Shown here piece after piece: positions 1 to 5,290 of a stretch of DNA of 8,436 nt. This stretch comes from CAZVXI01 sp964631295 (GTDB lineage Bacteria > Planctomycetota > Phycisphaerae > Phycisphaerales > SM1A02). Position 1 is the first letter of the stretch. Each line of letters opens with the position of its first letter. Where the stretch lies: assembly GCA_964631295.1 (NCBI GenBank), contig CAZVXI010000141.1, forward strand, positions 1-8,436. The letters run 5' to 3'. Below the pieces are notes generated by a model. It ran no database searches. It saw only the letters and a program-made list of their open reading frames with translations, and was not told the DNA's origin. The translations under genes and the position numbers were made by a program.

Positions 1-77
1 AGTTCTCCGGCTGAACAGCGCTGTTCTCCGGCAGAAAATCGCGCGGTGCTTGCGCCAATCGACAGCAGGCGCGATCG

Positions 78-306
78 GAAATCACACTGCGGCACCATGA
101 TGCTGCTGCCCGCCTGGACTCTGTGACCTGCCCCGGAGGCGAAGTGATTCGATATCACTACAACACTGCCGCTTCGGTCAACGATCGCCTGCATCGTCTC
201 GCGGCGATTACCTACGACGACCTTCATCGAGAAGGCCAGCGGCACGACGACGCTCAACCAGTCGCGCACCAGCAACGATGCCAACGAGATCACGAACATC
301 ACCGGG
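78..306 (+). pseudogene. Remnant of an RHS/YD-repeat protein, frameshifted
   Basis: Two short stretches in different frames resemble the core repeats of planctomycete RHS/YD-repeat proteins. Frame 3 (about 78-221) reads RLDSVTCPGGEVIRYHYN followed by VNDRLHRLAAITYDD, which matches the RHS pattern of 'RL.SVTYP.G..IRY.Y...G.V.DRL.R.AAI.DD'. Frame 1 (about 220-306) reads TTTLNQSRTSNDANEITNITG, matching the later RHS pattern 'G...LNQ.RT.N.ANEIT.I'. In intact proteins these two blocks are separated by many residues, so a deletion plus frameshift seems to have joined them. No start, full-length frame or C terminus is visible, and the similarity stops just before the 3' end of the convergent moaD. 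RHS proteins are large secreted or surface repeat proteins; this piece is unlikely to be functional. The family call rests on recognised motif wording, not an alignment. Confidence 0.6.
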
Positions 307-329
307 TGCGCGCAATCTATGGGCTGCCA

Positions 330-578
330 TCACCCGCCGCTGACTGGAGGGATCAGCGAGAGTTCATCACCATCATGCAAGGCGCGGTCAAGTGTCACAT
401 ACTGGTCGCCGACAGCAAACGCGAGTTGATTGCGCATCTGCGCAATGGGTTCGTGCTCCGCTTCCAGCACAGCGAGCGCATCTGCGACTGTTGCAGGACT
501 CGTGAGCGTGATCGACAGCGACCGCGCGCCGACCGACTCAGCCAGTTGAGCGAACAGCAGTACGTGACATGTGATCAT
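330..578 (-). CDS. moaD: Molybdopterin synthase sulfur-carrier subunit MoaD
   Basis: Small ubiquitin-like sulfur carrier of molybdenum-cofactor synthesis. In the family, the C-terminal Gly-Gly is adenylated by MoeB, converted to a thiocarboxylate, and donates sulfur to precursor Z with the catalytic subunit MoaE. From the chosen ATG the product is 82 residues, close to the roughly 81 of E. coli MoaD. It begins MITCHVLLFAQLAESVG, the usual first beta strand and helix, and ends LSLIPPVSGG with the obligatory GG. In-frame ATGs at 590 and 638 would add 4 or 20 residues that do not look like MoaD; no start has a convincing Shine-Dalgarno. It is the last gene of the minus-strand operon, after moeA. 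MoaE is not found downstream in the window, so the partner must be encoded elsewhere. Confidence 0.85.
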   Translation of the reverse strand: MITCHVLLFAQLAESVGARSLSITLTSPATVADALAVLEAEHEPIAQMRNQLAFAVGDQYVTLDRALHDGDELSLIPPVSGG

Positions 579-657
579 GGATTGCGGCATGGGTGCACTG
601 TAGTCATCGTTCGGCGAGCACAGTCTCCGGCTGCGCATTGTGGCTCAGCAGGATGAT

Positions 658-1875
658 TCAAGGCCAGGGGAGAAAGCGCAGCGTGGTGCCTGCCTCAACC
701 TCATTGTGCTGCACGGGCAGTTCGGCGAGGCCATGCGTGGTGGCGGTGTGCGCGAGATCGCCTGAGCCAGCCCAGTTAGGCACGCGCACGGAATGACGAT
801 CAGGATCAACAAGCAGCGCCGGCCGAAATGCCTGCCTGTGAGCGTTCGGCCTGACGGTCTGTGCAAGCGTGACCGCGCGCCAGGGAAGATCGCCGGTCCG
901 GCCGAGCATGCGCTCGATCATCGGCCAGATGAACAAACACGCGCACGCCAGTGATGACACGGGATTGCCCGGCAGCGAGATGATCCAGCAGTCGCGGTCG
1001 TTGTTGTTTGTTGCCCGGCCGATCGTGATTGGTCTGCCGGGTTGAATCGCAGCTCCTCCGAGCGCGCGATCAATGGCAAGTGTTTCGTATGCATCATGAA
1101 AGTAGTCGCGTTTGCCTGCGCTGATTCCACCGACGGTGATGACCAGATCGCTGTCACACATTGCATTGCGCACGGCAGTGATGGTCGTCTCTCGTTGATC
1201 GGGCAGGTGGCGATGCTCTCGCACACGCGCTCCCATCCGCGCAAGCAGCGACTGGAGCATGATGCCGTTGGAGTTGCGAATCTGGTGCGGCTCGACTGAT
1301 TGGTCCGGGTCGAGAACTTCATCGCCGGATGTGAGAATCATCGCGCGCGGCGGCTCAACGCATGTGAGCTTCGTCGCACCGATCGATGCAGCAATGCCGA
1401 GATGCTGCGGGCCGAGTGTTGTGTGCGCTGCGATGAGTTCATCGCCTTGCTGCGCATCCGAGCCGCGCGGGTGAATCGCATGGCCTGGCTCGATGGGATG
1501 CGAAACGTTGATCGCGAGTGGATCGTTGCGATCGGTCCACTCGTGCTGCACAACACAGTCGAGTTCATCAGGCACGGGCGCGCCGGTGGCGATGGAGACG
1601 CATGAGCCGGGCGGGATCGGATCAGTCCACAAAGCGCCGGCCGGGACTTCGCCGATGACGGGCAGCGGCTGGCCTCGCGCAGCATCGGCAGCGCGCATCG
1701 CGTAGCCGTCCATCATTGAACGATTGAAAGGCGGCAGGTCGCGATCGGCTGCGATCGGCTCGACGAGCGTGTGGCCGATCGACTCGACCAATGGCAGGGT
1801 GATTGATCGGCCGAGCGGCGGCACGTGTCGGAGGACGGCCTTGAGTGCGTCGGCATACCCGGGCAGTGGCTTCAT
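658..1875 (-). CDS. moeA: Molybdopterin molybdenumtransferase MoeA
   Basis: Cytoplasmic enzyme that inserts molybdate into adenylylated molybdopterin in the last step of Mo-cofactor synthesis. The product is 405 residues, close to E. coli MoeA (411). Visible family motifs in order: PPFNRSMMDGYA (about 48-59), IATGAPVP (95-102), ILTSGDEV (180-187), IRNSNG (199-204), the MoCF-domain TVGGISAGKRD (247-257), PGRPITIG (279-286) and SLPGNPVSS (300-308), followed by the C-terminal domain IV. The start is the ATG that overlaps the stop of the upstream gene as ATGA (1872-1875); a longer in-frame reading to 2049 would run into that gene and adds no family sequence. The 'KR' in GGISAGKRDY differs from the usual GGVSVGDYD spacing, but the Asp is kept. 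moaD follows directly downstream. Confidence 0.93.
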   Translation of the reverse strand: MKPLPGYADALKAVLRHVPPLGRSITLPLVESIGHTLVEPIAADRDLPPFNRSMMDGYAMRAADAARGQPLPVIGEVPAGALWTDPIPPGSCVSIATGAPVPDELDCVVQHEWTDRNDPLAINVSHPIEPGHAIHPRGSDAQQGDELIAAHTTLGPQHLGIAASIGATKLTCVEPPRAMILTSGDEVLDPDQSVEPHQIRNSNGIMLQSLLARMGARVREHRHLPDQRETTITAVRNAMCDSDLVITVGGISAGKRDYFHDAYETLAIDRALGGAAIQPGRPITIGRATNNNDRDCWIISLPGNPVSSLACACLFIWPMIERMLGRTGDLPWRAVTLAQTVRPNAHRQAFRPALLVDPDRHSVRVPNWAGSGDLAHTATTHGLAELPVQHNEVEAGTTLRFLPWP

Positions 1876-2681
1876 GATGCAGGCTCGCTCACAGCGACAG
1901 GTGCCATGTGCTGGGTTATGAACTCGCTCGCGCGGGCTGCGATGAACGTGTTGGCTGACTGACTGCGCGGGTTGTCTGCGCCTCCTCGCGCGATCGAGAG
2001 CAGTCGAGCAGATCCTTGCGATGTGCTCGCAGCAGCCTGCAGCGCCCACGCGTTGCCGAGCGGGGCGTGCGGATTGGCCGCATCGGCAATGATCAGTACC
2101 GGCGGCAGATTGGCAGCGCCGAGGTCAGCGATGGGGTCAAGTTCGCTGGCTGTTTCCACAAGGCCGATCGGCAGGGGCTGGTCGATGTGTTCTGCGATTG
2201 TGGCGATGTCGCGCGGCATGGCTGGATGCAGCAGCGTGATGGATGAAGCATCGCGCATCGCAGCGGTGGGGGAGGTGAACATCCCACCCTGGCCGATCGC
2301 GACGATGTGCATGGGCAGCGTGCCGTGCTGCTGCGCAAATGCAGCAATGCCAGCATCAATGACAGCCTGAACTTCCATCGCGCCATGCCGAGCGAGATAT
2401 CGGTCGTAATCCACGCCGATGAGATGTTCGCACGCCGGCTCCCAGCTCAGTGTTGCGCACCGGTGGGCAAGGAGCGCGGATCGCAGAGTATCGAGCAGAT
2501 CGTTGTTTGCCGTGGAAGCAGGCGCGAACAAATCGACGATCGCGACGAGCGCCATCGGGCTCGCTTTCGACGGTTTCTCGATGGCCGCATGGACCGTCGT
2601 CACGCGCTCGCCGAAGTCGATGGCAACATCAACAGTCACATCGGCAGTGTTCTTCTCAGTTGGGGCGGGCAGTTGTGTCAC
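1872..2681 (-). CDS. Alpha/beta-hydrolase-like protein, probably non-catalytic
   Basis: A 269-residue protein with no signal peptide, so probably cytoplasmic. The order of hydrophobic strands (MALVAIVDLFAP near 43-54, MHIVAIGQGG near 124-133, PPVLIIADAANP near 193-204) is like an alpha/beta hydrolase of the dienelactone-hydrolase or YqiA sort. At the nucleophile elbow, where the family has G-x-S-x-G, this protein has IGQGG (129-133), so the Ser/Cys nucleophile is replaced by Gln. D200 could be the acid position, but where the His is expected the sequence is ARGGADNP (231-238). It is therefore either a pseudoenzyme or a different Rossmann-like protein. The start codon is GTG, overlapping the stop of the Fe-S gene as GTGA (2678-2681); the stop overlaps moeA as ATGA. 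Translation coupling ties it to both neighbours. Family assignment is tentative; that it is a real gene is much surer. Confidence 0.7.
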   Translation of the reverse strand: MTQLPAPTEKNTADVTVDVAIDFGERVTTVHAAIEKPSKASPMALVAIVDLFAPASTANNDLLDTLRSALLAHRCATLSWEPACEHLIGVDYDRYLARHGAMEVQAVIDAGIAAFAQQHGTLPMHIVAIGQGGMFTSPTAAMRDASSITLLHPAMPRDIATIAEHIDQPLPIGLVETASELDPIADLGAANLPPVLIIADAANPHAPLGNAWALQAAASTSQGSARLLSIARGGADNPRSQSANTFIAARASEFITQHMAPVAVSEPAS

Positions 2682-2929
2682 GATTGATCAACAGGTGTCT
2701 GGACTGGAAGCGATGTCTCTCCGGTGCGGAGCATGAGGCGGATGTAAGGAACACACAGGCCGCACCCCGACCCGCATCCGAACGTTTGGCGAATCGCGAT
2801 CAGGACATCTTCCTCTGCATTATCGCAGGCATCGCGCGATCGAGCAAAGTCGAGCAGCGTCGTGAAGCGCACATCGTAGCAGATACAGCGGTCAACGCGT
2901 GGATGGTGATTGACGTCGTGGTCGCTCAT
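2678..2929 (-). CDS. BFD-like [2Fe-2S]-binding protein
   Basis: An 83-residue protein with the cysteine pattern of the bacterioferritin-associated-ferredoxin (BFD)-like [2Fe-2S] fold: DRCICYDVRF near the N terminus (C15, C17) and TFGCGSGCGLCVPYIR (C52, C56, C59). The usual ligand set C-x-C ... C-x-x-C fits C15, C17, C56 and C59, with C52 and C35 extra. In known proteins this domain passes electrons, or is a module of NirB-type reductases and amine or opine oxidases; the partner here is unknown. The start is the ATG giving MSDHDVNHHPR, overlapping the prepilin stop as ATGA (2926-2929). A longer in-frame reading upstream would lie over the prepilin gene and is rejected. The stop overlaps the GTG of the hydrolase-like gene. 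Confidence 0.85.
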   Translation of the reverse strand: MSDHDVNHHPRVDRCICYDVRFTTLLDFARSRDACDNAEEDVLIAIRQTFGCGSGCGLCVPYIRLMLRTGETSLPVQTPVDQS

Positions 2930-3723
2930 GGGCGAGGATCGTACGCGCGGTCGTCGTTCGAGAGAAAGCCATTGGCCGGGTGCTGCATGACCGACTCGAG
3001 CACCGTTGGCGTGGCATGAGGGCCGGCATGAGCTGTTGCGATCGCCTCGACATGGCCATCGACATAGGCCACCAGCGTGCCTCGCGGAGATCGATACGCC
3101 TGTCCGCCGGCATACAGCGTGGACAGCGACAGATATTCGCGATTGCCCGGGGCACGCATGAACTTGTTCGCGCCTCCGCTCCAGCCGCCCTGGCCGAACA
3201 TCGCGCACTGGTCAGCCAGCAGGCACGCGCCGGCAGGCAGGCCGGGGCGCATGTTCTCCCAGCCTGTCGAGCCGAAGGGTTGCTCTGCACCGAGGTAGCT
3301 CGTGTTGTAGTTGTACCCGGTGAACGGGTCTGCTCCGAACGTGCTCGCGCCATCGAACCATGGATCCTGCATCACACGGTCGGGGTTATCTGTGTACTGC
3401 CAGAGCGGCCCGGGTGTGGTCTTGCCCGATGAATCCTGCACCCAGTCCCATGCGATGGTGACGAGCCCGCCGTGGGCATCGACTTCATAGCGTATCGCAG
3501 GTGGAAACGCGCGGTAGATTGATGCATACGCGTTGGCGGCAACCGCCATCTGCCGCAGGTTGGACATACTCTCGGTGGTTTTCGCCGCATCGCGCACGCC
3601 GCTGAGCGCCGGCAGCCCGACGCCAAGCAGGATTGCCATGATCGCCACACTCACAAGCAGTTCCGTGAGCGTGAATCCGGTCGCGCGTCGATGCGCGCAG
3701 GTGAGTCGCGTCGCAAGTTTCAT
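2926..3723 (-). CDS. Prepilin-type N-terminal cleavage/methylation domain protein
   Basis: A 265-residue type IV pilin/type II pseudopilin-like protein. The N terminus carries a basic leader ending RRATG, then FTLTELLVSVAIMAILLGVG. The prepilin peptidase should cut G16/F17, with F17 N-methylated and Glu at +5 (E21), followed by the hydrophobic helix used for membrane insertion and filament assembly. The C-terminal part has GTLVAYVDGHVEAI, the 'YVDGHV' signature common in the large planctomycete prepilin-domain (DUF1559-like) families. The middle is rich in Gly, Asn and aromatic residues, as in these secreted proteins. Its ATG overlaps the surface-protein stop (3720-3723) and its stop overlaps the Fe-S gene start. 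No pilus assembly genes are in the window. Confidence 0.9.
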   Translation of the reverse strand: MKLATRLTCAHRRATGFTLTELLVSVAIMAILLGVGLPALSGVRDAAKTTESMSNLRQMAVAANAYASIYRAFPPAIRYEVDAHGGLVTIAWDWVQDSSGKTTPGPLWQYTDNPDRVMQDPWFDGASTFGADPFTGYNYNTSYLGAEQPFGSTGWENMRPGLPAGACLLADQCAMFGQGGWSGGANKFMRAPGNREYLSLSTLYAGGQAYRSPRGTLVAYVDGHVEAIATAHAGPHATPTVLESVMQHPANGFLSNDDRAYDPRP

Positions 3724-4649
3724 CCGCCAGCCCCCCAGTCGCTGAGGACATTGAGCAGATCGCCCAGACCAACTGTGCCATCGTCATTGGTGTCTTCGTC
3801 GATCGTGCCCGGCTCGCCGGTTGTGCCCCACGCAGCGAGAATTGCCAGCAGATCTGCCAGACCGACGATGCCATCACCCGTGACGTCCGATGGATACACC
3901 GGGCGAACATCAGCAAATGCGTCGATTTCCGGCGTGTCGAACTCCGCGGGATTCGAGATTCGCACGTAGTGGATGAAGGCGAGGCCGACGTCTGCAAGGT
4001 CGATGCCCACGCCGCCACCCGAGCCGTCATAGAGCGATTGCATCTGCTGATAATCGAGGCCAGCAAAGTCTTCAAGCGTGATCGTGGGATCGACTGGCCG
4101 GGAGAAATCGCTCGGCTGCATGCCCGGGGCGCTGCTGAAGGGATCGGTGAGGTCCGCCCAGCCGTTGGTTGGCCATGGGCCGTCGGCCGCGCCGGGAACC
4201 TCGAACCATGTCTCGCCATCTGCGCTGACTTCGATCACACCGCCTTCCGTGAATGTGCCACATGGCGATCCACACGCGCCGCCACCCGCATCGGTAAAGA
4301 AGGTGTTGCCAAAAATCAGCAAATCGATGCCGAACGGGTTGGCCGGGTCGTCTGCGACGGGCTCAGCAAACAGAACAGTGAGCGACCCGCCGGAGCCAAT
4401 GCTGACGATCTGGCTCGCATGAAAAGGAGCAACGAAGGGAGATACGACCTCAGCATCAGGCGAAGCGAAGCCCGTCATGCGCGATGGCTCGCCGAGCGCC
4501 GCGGCCGGATCATCAAACCCGCTCGCGCCGCCGGTGCCTGCATCGAAAGCAACCACCTGATCGGCCCAGGGGTCTGTATCAGCCGAGGCCGACGTTGCCG
4601 GCCCGCCCGCGCCAGCCAGCGCCAGCGCGCAAAGGATTCGGATGTTCAC
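3720..4649 (-). CDS. Secreted cell-surface protein with C-terminal dockerin-like repeats
   Basis: A 309-residue exported protein and the first gene of the riboswitch-led operon. The GTG start at 4649 is preferred because it gives a clean signal peptide (MNIRILCALALAGAGG..., cut near ASA23/D24) and has GGAAGGA about 9-10 bases upstream; an in-frame extension to 4904 would run through the leader RNA and riboswitch. The mature part looks like a beta-sandwich surface domain: LLIFGNTFFTDAGGG, VIEVSADGETWFEVPG and DLADVGLAFIHYVRISN are features of a recurrent bacterial 'cell surface protein' family. A GGGACGSPCG segment may form a disulfide. The C terminus has two Ca-binding dockerin-like loops, DVTGDGIVGLADL (from D255) and DTNDDGTVGLGDL (D286-L298), each followed by LL..L..WG, the arrangement seen in Phycisphaerae surface proteins. 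The ligand is unknown; riboswitch control suggests a corrinoid-related role (inference). Confidence 0.88.
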   Translation of the reverse strand: MNIRILCALALAGAGGPATSASADTDPWADQVVAFDAGTGGASGFDDPAAALGEPSRMTGFASPDAEVVSPFVAPFHASQIVSIGSGGSLTVLFAEPVADDPANPFGIDLLIFGNTFFTDAGGGACGSPCGTFTEGGVIEVSADGETWFEVPGAADGPWPTNGWADLTDPFSSAPGMQPSDFSRPVDPTITLEDFAGLDYQQMQSLYDGSGGGVGIDLADVGLAFIHYVRISNPAEFDTPEIDAFADVRPVYPSDVTGDGIVGLADLLAILAAWGTTGEPGTIDEDTNDDGTVGLGDLLNVLSDWGAGG

Positions 4650-4667
4650 TCTGGGTTGTCCTTCCGT

Positions 4668-4688
4668 CGCTCCGAGTCGCGCGGAGCG
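4668..4688 (-). promoter_or_regulatory. Stem-loop just upstream of the first operon gene's RBS
   Basis: On the minus strand CGCTCCG (4688-4682) and CGGAGCG (4674-4668) form a perfect 7-bp stem with a 7-base loop, ending a few bases before the GGAAGGA ribosome-binding site. A second CGCTCCG copy at 4740-4734 could compete for the same CGGAGCG strand, and GTCCCCG (4754-4748) can pair with CGGGGAC (4695-4689). This is a plausible expression platform for the riboswitch, but the role is inferred. Confidence 0.4.
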
Positions 4689-4802
4689 GTCCCCGATGTC
4701 GTGGCGCAACGCAGCCACCCGCGTGAGGACGTCCGGAGCGATATCGACGGGGACACAGCCGACTCGCCGCACGCCCCGATGCTCGCGGGGGCTTGACGGC
4801 GG

Positions 4803-4985
4803 ATCGAGGCAGGTCTTCCGGCTTCGGGTGCCCGCTGATCGGCCTTCCCGCCACAAAATGGTGGCAGTGGCATATCGATCAGCGGCGATCTCACGGGAGA
4901 TCACCCGTCACGGCGGCGCGTCCACGGTGGATTTTCACCACCTTCCCTCGGCAAGGCTCAGGCCTTGCCCGCGGTTCGATCGGTT
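4803..4985 (-). ncRNA. Cobalamin (adenosylcobalamin/B12) riboswitch
   Basis: On the minus strand the conserved blocks of the cobalamin riboswitch appear in the right order. GGGAAGG is at 4947-4941 and GGTGAAAATCC (B12-box-like core) at 4939-4929. Next come GCGCCGCCGTGACGGG, GCCACTG at 4871-4865, and GGGAAGG at 4849-4843. The 3' block GAAGCCGGAAGACCTGCC is at 4825-4808. A 7-bp hairpin GGCAAGG/CCTTGCC (4969-4950) lies just 5' of the core. The outer boundary (P1) is uncertain, so the ends given are approximate. It lies about 150 bases upstream of the GTG of the dockerin-tailed surface protein and should repress that operon when B12 is plentiful, as in known cases. It is distinct from the Moco riboswitch, which lacks these boxes, although the operon contains moeA and moaD. 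Confidence 0.93.
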
Positions 4986-5103
4986 ACCCGACCCTCCGCG
5001 CGCCTCGGTCCAGTGCGGATTGTACGCGATCAGCCCTCTGACTTCACATGCCAACACTGATTTGGGCAATTTGGTGCTTTGCCGGGCGTCTGATGCGCCG
5101 AAA

Positions 5104-5112
5104 TGGTATTCT
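5104..5112 (+). promoter_or_regulatory. Possible extended -10 promoter for the HEAT-repeat gene
   Basis: TGGTATTCT fits an extended -10 (TGn-TATTCT). No good -35 lies at 16-18 bases. A very similar TGGTATTGT followed by TGTCCGC occurs upstream of the ybjQ-like gene (7372), which gives weak support. If used, the transcript would have a leader of about 170 bases. Confidence 0.3.
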
Positions 5113-5123
5113 GTCCGCTTGCA

Positions 5124-5245
5124 TTGCCGGCCCGGCTTCGTTGACATCGCATGCCCGCTTCGCTAGGTTCGCGGTTTCGACCTCTCCGAGCCGAAATTGG
5201 TCCTGCGGTTGGCGTAGTGACCGTGGTGGCCGGGCTTCCCGGCAA
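5124..5245 (+). promoter_or_regulatory. Long-range paired 5' leader of the HEAT-repeat gene
   Basis: TTGCCGG (5124-5130) pairs with CCGGCAA (5239-5245), and CCCGGC (5131-5136) pairs with GCCGGG (5229-5234). Together they give a 13-bp helix with a CTTC bulge, closing about 90 bases. It sits between the possible promoter and the AGGAG of the gene at 5291. No known riboswitch consensus was recognised; a regulatory role is inferred only. Confidence 0.3.
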
Positions 5246-5290
5246 TGGGCATCGTGTGAACCCAGGCAGTTGTTCCAGGAGTCTGAACTG

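Noticed and set aside
1..329. Minus-strand frame open from moaD's stop to the window edge, considered as moaE
   Set aside because: The translation shows no MoaE features such as a VPIWKKE motif and is antisense to the RHS-like stretches.
123..656. A 177-codon plus-strand open frame across the left end and over moaD
   Set aside because: Its 3' two-thirds is antisense to moaD, which has clear family motifs; only its first part carries RHS-like sequence, and that is described as a pseudogene fragment.
1876..2049. N-terminal extension of moeA to an upstream ATG
   Set aside because: It lies wholly over the hydrolase-like gene in another frame and adds Cys/Arg-rich sequence unlike MoeA; the ATGA overlap start is natural.
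3969..4796. A 275-codon plus-strand open frame
   Set aside because: Antisense to the surface protein and its leader; composition is typical of a shadow frame in GC-rich DNA, with no recognisable domain.
4650..4904. N-terminal extension of the surface protein
   Set aside because: It would translate the leader and riboswitch, and would bury the signal peptide.
4803..4985. Moco riboswitch, considered because moeA and moaD lie in the operon
   Set aside because: The GGTGAAAATCC, GCCACTG and GAAGCC...GACCTGCC blocks are those of the cobalamin class.
5048..5290. Upstream in-frame extension of the HEAT-repeat gene
   Set aside because: The residues are Cys/Arg/Trp-rich leader translation; the ATG at 5291 has a good ribosome-binding site and a signal peptide.
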